Counted from the first letter of the stretch, positions 1-6,320 are shown. The stretch: DNA of 7,337 bases from Rhizobiaceae bacterium UBA1291 (GCA_002307905.1 DBUL01000033.1:7326-14662), one strand, 5' to 3'. Translations and numbers: made by a program. The notes: generated from the sequence alone by a model not told the origin.

Positions 1-28
1 GGGTGCGCGTGCGATTTCTGCCGCATGA
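1..28 (+). CDS. 3' end of an unidentified upstream gene (partial)
   Basis: Reading from base 2 gives eight codons (G A R A I S A A) and then TGA at 26-28. This stop overlaps the ATG of rnhB at 25-27 in the classic ATGA arrangement, which suggests that an upstream gene ends here and is translationally coupled to rnhB. Eight residues are too few to identify a product. The frame could also be chance, because the rnhB frame itself has no stop between base 1 and its ATG. Confidence 0.4.
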
Positions 29-696
29 AATCTCGCACGCCACCCGATTCTCCGAGTTTTTTCGCCGACCTGCCGTCCGGCCCCGATTTCGAGTTCGAGA
101 GGCTCGCGATGCGGCGCGGCTTGTTCCCCGTTGCCGGCACCGATGAGGCTGGGCGGGGGCCGCTCGCCGGCCCGGTGGTCGCCGCGGCCGTTATCCTCGA
201 TGAAGGCAATATACCCACCGGGCTCAACGATTCGAAGAAACTGACCGCCGCTCACCGAGAGCGTCTGTTCGACGAGATTCTCGCTGCGGCTACTGTCTCC
301 ATCGCCTCGTCCTGCCCGCGCCATATCGATGCCCGCGATATCCGCAAGGCAAGCCTCGACGCCATGCGCAGGGCCGTCGCCGGCCTTGCGCTGCCGCCGC
401 TGCATGTGCTCACCGATGGGCGCGATGTGCCCGACGGGCTGATCTGCTCGGGCAGGGCTGTGATCAAAGGCGATTCGCGCTCCCTGTCGATCGCTGCCGC
501 CTCGATCATCGCCAAGGTCACCCGTGACCGAATGATGACCCGTGCCGCCCTCACCTTTCCCGCCTACGGCTTCGAAAGCCATGCCGGGTACGGCACCGAT
601 CGCCACCGTACCGCAATCGCAATCAGCGGCCCGTGTATCCTCCATCGGATGAGCTTCCGGCCGTTGCGAAGCGACGTTGAAGAAATGTGCGGCTAG
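25..696 (+). CDS. rnhB: Ribonuclease HII
   Basis: RNase HII is a cytoplasmic enzyme that cuts the RNA strand of RNA-DNA hybrids and incises at single ribonucleotides misincorporated in DNA, starting ribonucleotide excision repair. The 223-residue protein has the family signature [11 protein letters not shown] from residue 40 and the LNDSKKL block at 67-73. It also has LTDGRD around 129-134, KGDSRS at 148-153 and [12 protein letters not shown] at 158-169. The metal-binding DEDD set is D40, E41, D131 and D150, matching D16, E17, D108 and D126 of the E. coli enzyme by spacing. The C-terminal HRMSFRPLR is also typical. The ATG at 25 overlaps a TGA of the preceding frame, which supports it as a coupled start, although no good ribosome binding site is seen and the frame is open to the window edge. 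It converges on the atp operon with a 161-base gap. Confidence 0.95.
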   Translation: MKSRTPPDSPSFFADLPSGPDFEFERLAMRRGLFPVAGTDEAGRGPLAGPVVAAAVILDEGNIPTGLNDSKKLTAAHRERLFDEILAAATVSIASSCPRHIDARDIRKASLDAMRRAVAGLALPPLHVLTDGRDVPDGLICSGRAVIKGDSRSLSIAAASIIAKVTRDRMMTRAALTFPAYGFESHAGYGTDRHRTAIAISGPCILHRMSFRPLRSDVEEMCG

Positions 697-803
697 CGCT
701 GCCCCCGCACTCTCAGGCAACGCCCATCAAGCATATCCACACCGCGGACGACCCGCGTGATGGACAGACCGCACCCGGCTTAACCGCCCGAACAGCAGGC
801 AAA

Positions 804-830
804 GAAAAAGCCGGGCGTCTGCACCCGGCT
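804..830 (-). terminator. Rho-independent terminator of the F0 atp operon
   Basis: On the minus strand AGCCGGG (830-824), an 8-base loop and CCCGGCT (815-809) form a perfect 7-bp GC-rich stem, followed by TTTTTCTTT (809-801). It lies 27 bases past the stop of atpF, where the F0 operon should end. The plus-strand side has no T-run, so it is not a convincing terminator for rnhB. Confidence 0.85.
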
Positions 831-857
831 CTTCCGAATTCACAATAGGCTGAGACC

Positions 858-1343
858 TCAGTTGAGGCGTGACTTGACCTCGCCGACGGCGCCGTTGAAC
901 AGCTTGTCCTGCACGGCAGCATCGGTCTTCTTGGCCAGCACGGCTTCCGCTGCGGCAATGGCCAGATCGACGGCTGCCGAGCGCACGGCATTGACGGCTT
1001 CCGTCTCTGCCTGCTTGATCTTCTGCTCGGAGAGCGCATTGCGGCGCGCGACGAACTCCTCGGTCTTCTGCTTGGCTTCCGCCGTCAGCATGGCAGCCTC
1101 GCGTTCGGCGGCAGCGACAATGCTGGCAGCTTCCGCCTCGGCTTCCTTACGCTTGCGCTGGTATTCGGCCAGAACGTGCTGGGCTTCCTCGCGCAGACGC
1201 TTGGCTTCCGCCAGTTCGTCACGGATCTTGTCGGCGCGGGCGTCGAGCGACTTCGCCACCATGCCCGGAACCTTGAGATAGACGATCAGGGCGAAGAACA
1301 GGAGAAGGCCGACGAAAGCGAAGAATGTTGCGTCGAATTGCAT
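858..1343 (-). CDS. atpF: F0 ATP synthase subunit b
   Basis: Subunit b is half of the peripheral stalk that holds the F1 catalytic head against the rotating c ring of the ATP synthase in the inner membrane. The 161-residue protein has one N-terminal membrane segment (about residues 5-24) ending in YLKVPGM. A long charged, alanine-rich helix follows (about 30-140, with AEAKRLREEA and EQKIKQAE), as needed for a coiled-coil dimer. I chose the ATG at 1343 over the in-frame TTG at 1349. GGGGG lies 7 bases before this ATG but only 1 base before the TTG, and 161 residues is the length I recall for rhizobial b. The start is 2 bases past the b' stop, so translation is probably coupled. It is last in the operon and pairs with b' as a heterodimer, a pattern known in alphaproteobacteria and photosynthetic organisms. 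Confidence 0.93.
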   Translation of the reverse strand: MQFDATFFAFVGLLLFFALIVYLKVPGMVAKSLDARADKIRDELAEAKRLREEAQHVLAEYQRKRKEAEAEAASIVAAAEREAAMLTAEAKQKTEEFVARRNALSEQKIKQAETEAVNAVRSAAVDLAIAAAEAVLAKKTDAAVQDKLFNGAVGEVKSRLN

Positions 1344-1345
1344 GA

Positions 1346-2002
1346 TCAAGCCCCCTGCTTTGCGACGCCGCTGACGGCCGCCTTGATATCCGCGGCGGTT
1401 GCCTTCGTGCCGATCAATTGCTCGACGATCGAACCGACCGTATCGACGGCGATGGTATCGACTTCGGCGAAAGCTTTGCCCTTGATCTCGGCGATGCGAG
1501 CTTCGGCTGCTGCGATCTTGCCGGCGAGTTCCGCTTCGATAGCAGTCCGTTCCGCATCAGCCTTGGCCTTGGCGCTGTCGCGCGCGGTCGCCGCGATCTG
1601 CCCGGCCTTCGCCCTGGCAGCAGCGAGTTCGCGCTCGTATGTTTCAATGGCGGTATCGGCCTCGGACTTCAGCCGAGCGGCCTCGTCGAGATCCTGGGCA
1701 ATCCGGTCGTGCCGGTTTTCCAGAATACCGCCGACGCGCGGCACGATGACCTTCTGCATGAGCACGTAGAAAAGACCGAACGTGATCACCAGCCACAGGA
1801 GCTGGGAGGCGTAGGTCGACTGGTCGAACGGCGGGAAAACGCCACCGCCATGCCCCGCGTCTTGGGCAACACCGGTCTCCGTATGAACTTCGCCGTGTAC
1901 GGGTGCTTCTTCCGTATGAACCTGGCCCTCTACTGGGGCAGTTTCGGCAGGAGTCTGGCCCGGCGCCGGGGTATCCTGCGCATAGGCGGGGGTCACAAAC
2001 AT
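1346..2002 (-). CDS. atpF2: F0 ATP synthase subunit b' (second b subunit)
   Basis: This is the second peripheral-stalk subunit, thought to pair with b. The 218-residue protein has an unusually long N-terminal region (about residues 1-63) rich in Pro, Glu, His and Thr, then one membrane segment (about 66-83) and [20 protein letters not shown] leading into a charged helix. The ATG at 2002 is chosen because GGAGG lies 5 bases before it; an in-frame TTG at 2026 has no such site. Residues 22-32 and 33-43 are an 11-residue tandem duplication. The N-terminus MFVTPAYAQ resembles a signal-peptidase site without a hydrophobic core, so I do not call a signal peptide. The symbol varies between genomes (atpF2, atpF', atpG); the identity as b' is secure from the sequence and its place between atpE and atpF. 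Confidence 0.93.
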   Translation of the reverse strand: MFVTPAYAQDTPAPGQTPAETAPVEGQVHTEEAPVHGEVHTETGVAQDAGHGGGVFPPFDQSTYASQLLWLVITFGLFYVLMQKVIVPRVGGILENRHDRIAQDLDEAARLKSEADTAIETYERELAAARAKAGQIAATARDSAKAKADAERTAIEAELAGKIAAAEARIAEIKGKAFAEVDTIAVDTVGSIVEQLIGTKATAADIKAAVSGVAKQGA

Positions 2003-2033
2003 GCTCACCTCCAGGTGTATTCTCAAATGCGAA

Positions 2034-2066
2034 GGATCACGGCTGCACTAATGCGAGCCGTGACCC
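2034..2066 (-). other. Hairpin in the atpE-b' gap of the atp mRNA
   Basis: AGCCGTGA (2056-2063) and TCACGGCT (2037-2044) form a perfect 8-bp stem in the 80-base gap after atpE. Two more GC pairs lie outside one mismatch (2034-2035 with 2065-2066), and 3 pairs are possible inside. On the minus strand it is followed by ATCCTTC with no T-run, so it is not a standard terminator. A role in mRNA stability or processing is inferred. Confidence 0.65.
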
Positions 2067-2082
2067 CAGAACCCGGCCGGTA

Positions 2083-2310
2083 TTAGACGGCGAACAGGAG
2101 GAGGAGAGCGATGAGCAGCGAGAAGATGCCCAGAGCTTCCGTAACGGCGAAGCCGAATACCAGACGGCCGAACTGGCTGTCAGCGGCCGACGGGTTGCGC
2201 AGTGCGCCGGACAGGTAGTTGCCGAAGATATTGCCGAGGCCCAGAGCCGTGCCGGCCATGCCAAAGCAAGCCAAACCTGCGCCGATGTACTTTGCTGCTT
2301 CCGCTTCCAT
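2083..2310 (-). CDS. atpE: F0 ATP synthase subunit c (proteolipid ring)
   Basis: Subunit c forms the oligomeric ring that rotates as protons pass through F0. The 75-residue hairpin protein has two membrane helices (about residues 8-31 and 50-73) joined by the polar loop RNP at 38-40. The proton-binding carboxylate is E58 in VTEALG. The first helix carries the small-residue packing pattern [11 protein letters not shown]. No obvious Na+ ligand set is seen, so proton coupling is expected. The ATG at 2310 is chosen over an upstream in-frame start near 2343. AGGAG lies 7 bases before it, and [12 protein letters not shown] is the N-terminus I recall for rhizobial proteins. It lies third in the operon, 69 bases after atpB and 80 before b', the widest gap in the operon. 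The A-rich stretch before the AGGAG may help the high output needed for many ring copies. Confidence 0.96.
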   Translation of the reverse strand: MEAEAAKYIGAGLACFGMAGTALGLGNIFGNYLSGALRNPSAADSQFGRLVFGFAVTEALGIFSLLIALLLLFAV

Positions 2311-2351
2311 GAATGAACTCCTTCGAGATGTTTGTTGCGGCAAATGACAGA

Positions 2352-2363
2352 CGCCGATCGGCG
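2352..2363. repeat. 12-bp palindrome in the atpB-atpE gap
   Basis: CGCCGATCGGCG is a perfect 12-bp palindrome in the 69-base gap between atpB and atpE. In RNA it could fold only as a 4-bp stem with a GAUC loop, so its effect is doubtful. No T-run follows on the minus strand. Confidence 0.4.
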
Positions 2364-2379
2364 CCGTTGTCGTTGATCC

Positions 2380-3132
2380 TCAGTGCCCGCCCGGGTGTAT
2401 GGCGTCGTTGAGGTACATGCAAGTCAGTACCGCAAAGACATAAGCCTGCAGGAAGGCGACGAGGAACTCGAGACCCGTCAGAGCGACGGTCATGATCAGG
2501 GGTAGAATGGCGCCACCAATGCCCAGTGCGCCCATGGTTCCAAGCGATGCGACGAAGCCCGCGAACACCTTGAGCGTAATGTGTCCAGCCAGCATGTTGG
2601 CGAACAGACGAATGGACAACGAAATCGGGCGCGAAAGGAACGAGATGATTTCAATCGGCACGACAAGCAACAGCAGCGCCGCGGGCACGCCCGAGGGGAC
2701 GAAGAGCTTGAGGAAGCCGAAGCCGTGCTTCATGAACCCATAGACCAGCACCGTGCCGATGACGAACATCGCCAGCGCAAAGGTTACGATGATCTGGCTA
2801 GTGACGGTGAAGAAGTAAGGCATCATGCCGAGCAGATTCGCGGTCAGCACGAACATGAACAGCGAAAAGACCATGGGGAAGAACTTCATGCCATGGCTGC
2901 CCGCGCCCTCGCGCAGCATCGAGGCGATGAATTCATAAGACATTTCGGCAACCGACTGTGCGCGGGTCGGGATAAGACCGCGGCTCGAGGTCGAAAAGTA
3001 GAGAAAGGCGGACGCGCAAGCGACCGTCGCGACCATGAACAGCGAGGCATTGGTGAACGAAAAATCAATCCCGCCGATCTCGATCGGAACAATCTTCTGG
3101 ATCTGGAACTGATGAGTCGGATCGTTTGCCAC
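2380..3132 (-). CDS. atpB: F0 ATP synthase subunit a
   Basis: Subunit a provides the two proton half-channels beside the c ring. The 250-residue membrane protein has about five to six hydrophobic segments, the first near residues 28-46. The essential arginine is R175 in [14 protein letters not shown], equivalent to R210 of E. coli. The last helix has [17 protein letters not shown], containing the conserved polar Q, and the protein ends in HPGGH as rhizobial homologues do. The start is GTG at 3132, read as M-A-N-D-P-T-H-Q-F; no nearby in-frame ATG gives a better start, and the upstream ribosome binding site is weak (AAAGAGA). It follows atpI after 65 bases that contain a GC-rich hairpin. It is complete, with no frameshift. 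Confidence 0.96.
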   Translation of the reverse strand: MANDPTHQFQIQKIVPIEIGGIDFSFTNASLFMVATVACASAFLYFSTSSRGLIPTRAQSVAEMSYEFIASMLREGAGSHGMKFFPMVFSLFMFVLTANLLGMMPYFFTVTSQIIVTFALAMFVIGTVLVYGFMKHGFGFLKLFVPSGVPAALLLLVVPIEIISFLSRPISLSIRLFANMLAGHITLKVFAGFVASLGTMGALGIGGAILPLIMTVALTGLEFLVAFLQAYVFAVLTCMYLNDAIHPGGH

Positions 3133-3155
3133 CGTCTGGTCTCTTTCGCTTTTAG

Positions 3156-3171
3156 CCCGCCGACGGGCGGG
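3156..3171 (-). other. GC-rich hairpin between atpI and atpB
   Basis: CCCGCC (3171-3166 on the minus strand) pairs with GGCGGG (3161-3156) around a 4-base loop. A CTAAAAG sequence follows on the minus strand, so there is no U-run and it is not a normal terminator. It sits 24 bases upstream of the atpB GTG. It may act in mRNA processing or partial attenuation between atpI and the structural genes; this is inference. Confidence 0.5.
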
Positions 3172-3197
3172 TTCTGCCTGTTTCGCGCCTCGCAGCC

Positions 3198-3563
3198 TTA
3201 CCGGCCGGCTTCGCGCTTGTCCTCTGCATCAGTGCTGCGGTCCGCCGGATGGGGCGACGAAACCTTGCCCGCAGTCCTCAGCACGTTCAAAACACCGGCA
3301 CAGAACCCGAGCAACAGGAGCACGATCATGCCCCAGGGCGCAGTACCGACAAAACGGTCGAAAAGATAGCCCAGGATCGCGCCGACGACGACGGCGGAGA
3401 TGAATTCGCTCGAGAGCTTCATCGCTTCGGCATAACCCTTGCGGTTCTGCGTGACGCGCTCTTCGGCTTCTTCTTCACCCCTCGTCGCGACACCCCTTAC
3501 CGCCAGTTCGGCACCAAGGCGCTTGCGACGCTCTTCCAGACCCTCTTTGCGGTTCTCGGTCAT
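3198..3563 (-). CDS. atpI: ATP synthase assembly protein AtpI
   Basis: AtpI is a small membrane protein that aids assembly of the c ring or the F0 sector and may affect Mg2+ supply; it is usually not essential. The 121-residue protein has a charged N-terminus ([17 protein letters not shown]). The conserved block [11 protein letters not shown] at 44-54 is followed by two membrane segments (about 53-69 and 77-96) around [12 protein letters not shown], and then a polar tail. The ATG at 3563 is chosen because GGAGG lies 5 bases before it. In-frame starts farther upstream would extend across the predicted promoter and would add sequence unlike the family. It is the first gene of the F0 operon. Confidence 0.9.
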   Translation of the reverse strand: MTENRKEGLEERRKRLGAELAVRGVATRGEEEAEERVTQNRKGYAEAMKLSSEFISAVVVGAILGYLFDRFVGTAPWGMIVLLLLGFCAGVLNVLRTAGKVSSPHPADRSTDAEDKREAGR

Positions 3564-3592
3564 GCTCGCCTCCGTCCGTTTCTGCATTTTCA

Positions 3593-3611
3593 CCGGACCA
3601 AGGCGGCCCGG
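3593..3611 (-). other. Leader hairpin upstream of atpI
   Basis: On the minus strand CCGGGCC (3611-3605), a 5-base loop and GGTCCGG (3599-3593) form a 7-bp stem with one G-U pair. The wobble pair works only in the minus-strand RNA, which fits an RNA structure in the atp leader. The stem ends about 20 bases before the GGAGG of atpI, so it does not mask the ribosome binding site. Confidence 0.45.
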
Positions 3612-3668
3612 CAGCACTGTAGATACGGCAGGAGTTGAACCCTTCCAGCCCGTCTTGAAGTCGCGCGC

Positions 3669-3697
3669 ACCATAATTTTGAGAGCCCCCATAGTCAA
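3669..3697 (-). promoter_or_regulatory. Predicted sigma-70-type promoter of the atp F0 operon
   Basis: The minus strand has TTGACT (3697-3692), preceded by C to give the alphaproteobacterial CTTGAC -35 form. Exactly 17 bases later is TATGGT (3674-3669). The predicted start near 3662 leaves a leader of about 99 bases before atpI. The surrounding 3660-3760 stretch is AT-rich in an otherwise GC-rich window and separates the hydrolase gene from atpI. It is the best promoter match in the window. Between it and the hydrolase stop at 3834 I see no convincing terminator. Confidence 0.75.
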
Positions 3698-3726
3698 GGC
3701 ATACCAAGGGCAAGTTTCACTACAAA

Positions 3727-3738
3727 TTAACCGGTTAA
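3727..3738. promoter_or_regulatory. 12-bp palindrome TTAACCGGTTAA upstream of the atp promoter
   Basis: TTAACCGGTTAA is a perfect palindrome in an AT-rich setting. It is centred about 70 bases upstream of the predicted atp transcription start and 30 bases above the -35 element. That position fits an activator or upstream element. The half-site TTAACC resembles half of a CtrA box but is arranged as an inverted repeat. No binding protein can be assigned from sequence. Confidence 0.45.
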
Positions 3739-3833
3739 AATCATATACTTAAGTCGCAAGCGCCGAATCTTGGGGGGCACTTGGCGGCAAAACCTGGTCG
3801 ATGGTCGCAGGGAGCTCGGTCTTTTGGCTGGGA

Positions 3834-5006
3834 TCAGCTCCAGCCGCCGCCATAGGTCCGATAGAAGACGTGCAGGCCGATCCTGCCGACCTTCTTCATC
3901 GAGCGAGCCCAGCCTGGGCGGACATAGATGGCATGATAATGTGTGGAGGAACCGACCTCCGTCAACCAGATCTTGCCGGCCGTAACCGCAAGCGCCACTT
4001 CATGCGCCACTTTCCAGTGATGCTGGGATTTCACCCGATCCTTGATGTTGTCGCAGGCGAAGGAGAACTGGCAGCGGTTGCGCCAATCCTGATTCTGATA
4101 GACGACACCGCAGATCGTATCCGGATAGGCCGGATTGCGCACGCGGTTGAGGATGACCTGGGCGACGGCCGCCTGGCCTTTCACCGATTCGCCGCGCGCT
4201 TCGAAGTAGATGCCCGAGGCGAGGCATTGCTGCTCGCGGGCGGAGAAGACCTGCGGCGGCAGAACACTTGCCGCCCAGGCATGATCCTGCGGACCGATCT
4301 CCGGCACAAAGCGGCCGGCTTCCGGCTTCTTCGCCAAGAGGGCATCGAAAGGCGAGACGCTTGCAAAATCCGGTTCGGCCGGAGCATAGGCGGTCGCCAG
4401 CACGTCGGCCTGCCTATTGGTAACGAGCGAAGCGAGCATGGGTGGCACGCCGGTGCTCGCCTCGGGTGCGGACTTCTTGAAATAGAAGGACGCGAGTTCG
4501 ATCGGCTTCGCTTGCGTGCGTGCAAAGGTGGTCAACTCGTTCGGCGCCTTCTTCGGATCGAGGAGCGAGGAAGTGCGCTTGAGGACCGAACCTGCGGTGA
4601 AGGCCTTGGGCGGCTGCATCACCTCCACCGCGATTACCCTGCCTTTCTTCAAGCTACGGGTGACACGGTCCTCATCCGGTCGCAGATCGGCCACGGCTTT
4701 ACCGCCATCAAAGGCGATCTTGCGCCCGTCAGGCAACAGGATGCCACTGTTGCTGTTGAGGACGGACGATGATTCTGTGTCGCCAAAGGCGAGTTGCGCC
4801 TGGTGGACCGACCCTGCCGGAGAAGCGGTCAGCACCATGCGCCAGTTGCTGCTGCCCCGGTCTTTGCCGGTGATAAGGCCCGCGAGGTCGGCTTGGGCCG
4901 CAATGGATGGAAAGGCGAGCCAGGACACCAGGCCAAAGACCACGGGGGACGCCCACTTCTCGACATGGGAGGTGGACAGCTTCAGCAAACGGCTTCTCGG
5001 GCGCAA
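3834..5006 (-). CDS. Secreted SleB/CwlJ-type cell wall hydrolase
   Basis: This is a predicted peptidoglycan hydrolase of the Hydrolase_2 (SleB) family, which in spore formers acts as a lytic transglycosylase. In non-sporulating alphaproteobacteria it is presumed to remodel the periplasmic wall. The 390-residue protein has a basic start and a hydrophobic segment (about residues 18-38, ending SIAAQA) that could be a signal peptide or anchor. A long variable region of about 215 residues follows, then the catalytic domain at about 255-383. This includes CLASGIYFEARGES, where E269 is the likely catalytic glutamate, VAQVILNRVRNPAYPDTICGVVYQ and CQFSFACD. The start is TTG at 5006, supported by GGAG 7 bases upstream; the frame has a stop at 5037-5039 and no in-frame ATG before residue 57. 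It is expressed alone, upstream of and in line with atpI. Confidence 0.85.
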   Translation of the reverse strand: MRPRSRLLKLSTSHVEKWASPVVFGLVSWLAFPSIAAQADLAGLITGKDRGSSNWRMVLTASPAGSVHQAQLAFGDTESSSVLNSNSGILLPDGRKIAFDGGKAVADLRPDEDRVTRSLKKGRVIAVEVMQPPKAFTAGSVLKRTSSLLDPKKAPNELTTFARTQAKPIELASFYFKKSAPEASTGVPPMLASLVTNRQADVLATAYAPAEPDFASVSPFDALLAKKPEAGRFVPEIGPQDHAWAASVLPPQVFSAREQQCLASGIYFEARGESVKGQAAVAQVILNRVRNPAYPDTICGVVYQNQDWRNRCQFSFACDNIKDRVKSQHHWKVAHEVALAVTAGKIWLTEVGSSTHYHAIYVRPGWARSMKKVGRIGLHVFYRTYGGGWS

Positions 5007-5030
5007 ACCGGTACTCCATACGTTACAACG

Positions 5031-5077
5031 GCTATATTAGAGAAATATCCGTCATTAACCTTGATGCTTGGTTAATG
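5031..5077 (-). promoter_or_regulatory. Candidate promoter and operator of the cell wall hydrolase gene
   Basis: CATTAACC (5053-5060) and GGTTAATG (5070-5077) are a perfect 8-bp inverted repeat separated by 9 bases. Downstream on the minus strand lies the AT-rich TAATATAG (5039-5032), which can serve as a -10 element and would leave about 20 bases before the TTG start with its GGAG. There is no good -35 hexamer: the repeat half nearest the gene lies where one would be, which fits an activator-dependent promoter. TTAACC resembles a CtrA half-site. Confidence 0.4.
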
Positions 5078-5106
5078 CGCATGCGTTCGGTGGCGCGGCA
5101 GGGCAC

Positions 5107-5123
5107 AAAAATGCCACCGGCAT
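5107..5123 (-). terminator. Candidate terminator of corA
   Basis: On the minus strand ATGCC (5123-5119), GGT and GGCAT (5115-5111) form a 5-bp stem followed at once by a run of five Ts. The run overlaps the stem end, and GCACA/TGTGC outside could lengthen the fold. It lies 46 bases past the corA stop. The stem is short. An overlapping alternative pairing (5113-5119 with 5088-5094, 7 bp) would compete with it. Confidence 0.5.
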
Positions 5124-5168
5124 GTGCGATGGAAAGCTGTCGATTTTGTGTTGAACGCAGCCGGCTTT

Positions 5169-6146
5169 TCAGAGCCAGCCTTTCCACCGGAAGAACAGGA
5201 ATGGAATGATCGCCGACAGAAGCATGGCGACCATCGCCGCTGCATAGCCAAACTGCCAATGAAGTTCCGGCATGAACTGGAAGTTCATCCCATAGATCGA
5301 GGCGACCAGCGTCGGCGGCAGGAAGACAACGGAAGCGATCGAGAAGATCTTGATGATGGCGTTCTGCTCGACATTGATCAGCCCAAGCGAGGCGTCGAGC
5401 AGGAAGGTGATGTTGTTCGAAACGAATCCGGCATGCTCGGACAGTGACTGGATGTCACGGGCGACGATCCGGCACAGTTCGTCGGCCTCCTTGTCCTTGC
5501 GGATGATCGACAGCGAGCGGAGGAACGTGACCAATCGCGACAAGGAAACGAGGCTGTCGCGCGCCTTGCTAACGAGCCGATGATGGCTTGCGATGTCGAG
5601 CAATTTATCCTCGAGAAAGCGCGGACGCCGGCGCTTCGCTGTCTTCCTGTCGACGAAGACTTCGGCTGACAGCGCATCGACACGTGCAACCGCGATCTCG
5701 AGCACTTCCGCCGTACGGTCCGCGATGGTCTCGATGAGGCGGGCGAGCATTTCCTCCGCCGTCTTGTACCTGCCGGGCACTCGCATCAGCGCGGTGCTGA
5801 ACAGGGAGAAGGACCTCGGCTCGGCATAGCGGATGGTGACCAGACGGTTGCCGCTGAGGATGAATGCGACGTCGGTGATTTCCGGCAAGTCCGTCTCGAC
5901 CTTGTAGACCAGTGACGCAGTCATGAAGACGACGTCGTTCTCCACATAGAGTCGGCTCGATGGCTCTATGTCCTTCAAGTCCTCTCGCGTTGGCAGTGGA
6001 ATGCCCAGCAAACGCTCCGCCAGTTGTTCTTCGGCTCGGTCGGGATTGACGAGATCGAGCCACAGGAATGTGGAATCGAGACTCGTCCGCTGATCGCTGG
6101 CGGGAATGATTTCCGCCGTTCCGTCGGGTCTGTGGGCCCTGATCAA
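5169..6146 (-). CDS. corA: CorA-family Mg2+ transporter
   Basis: CorA forms a pentameric inner-membrane channel for Mg2+ (also Co2+ and Ni2+), gated by cytoplasmic Mg2+. The 325-residue protein has the usual large soluble N-terminal domain (about 1-260, acidic and helical) and two C-terminal membrane helices (about 264-284 and 299-319). The signature YGMN has its GMN at 286-288, followed by the short loop FQFMPEL and the basic tail RWKGWL. The length fits the family. The start is TTG at 6146, giving MIRAHRPDG, the type of N-terminus I recall for rhizobial CorA; the next in-frame ATG is at residue 75, inside the domain. The ribosome binding site is poor, so the start is the least certain part. 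The gene is divergent from hsp20 and sits alone. Confidence 0.9.
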   Translation of the reverse strand: MIRAHRPDGTAEIIPASDQRTSLDSTFLWLDLVNPDRAEEQLAERLLGIPLPTREDLKDIEPSSRLYVENDVVFMTASLVYKVETDLPEITDVAFILSGNRLVTIRYAEPRSFSLFSTALMRVPGRYKTAEEMLARLIETIADRTAEVLEIAVARVDALSAEVFVDRKTAKRRRPRFLEDKLLDIASHHRLVSKARDSLVSLSRLVTFLRSLSIIRKDKEADELCRIVARDIQSLSEHAGFVSNNITFLLDASLGLINVEQNAIIKIFSIASVVFLPPTLVASIYGMNFQFMPELHWQFGYAAAMVAMLLSAIIPFLFFRWKGWL

Positions 6147-6246
6147 ATTGGAAACACTCTCATGGCGCCCCGGTCACGGCAGCAGTTTGTCACAGCCGGC
6201 GACCAAACACCTCGCCGCCGCAAATTGCAAGCAACTTGTGCCCTGA

Positions 6247-6298
6247 CCGTCGCGACCAACAGAACGCCCTTCGTTGGCCGTCTGCGGTCACGCGACGG
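6247..6298. other. Nested inverted repeat in the corA-hsp20 gap
   Basis: CCGTCGCG (6247-6254) is the reverse complement of CGCGACGG (6291-6298). Inside them CCAAC (6256-6260) pairs with GTTGG (6273-6277). The whole could fold as a two-part stem in RNA of either strand. If corA is transcribed from this gap, it would lie in its leader. No T-run follows on either side, so it is not a terminator. No known riboswitch class is recognised. Confidence 0.35.
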
Positions 6299-6320
6299 AG
6301 GTTCGAACCTACCGCGGTGA

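Noticed and set aside
1418..2086. Long plus-strand open frame of 222 codons opposite b'
   Set aside because: It lies antisense to a well-conserved gene with a clear start and motifs; long antisense frames are usual in GC-rich DNA.
2581..3369. Plus-strand open frame of 262 codons opposite atpB and atpI
   Set aside because: Antisense to two recognised genes, highly charged low-complexity product, no start signal.
3801..4772. Plus-strand open frame of 323 codons opposite the cell wall hydrolase gene
   Set aside because: The opposite strand has the SleB domain with its catalytic residues; the antisense product matches nothing I know.
4729..5019. ATG-started minus-strand frame at 5019, suggesting a frameshift near the start of the hydrolase gene
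   Set aside because: The TTG at 5006 has GGAG 7 bases upstream and leads directly into a hydrophobic leader segment in the right frame, so no frameshift is needed.
6290..6320. GGTTCGAACC resembling the T-arm of a tRNA
   Set aside because: The flanking stem has a mismatch, and there is no acceptor stem, D-arm or anticodon arm at the right spacing on either strand. It is a 12-bp palindrome only.
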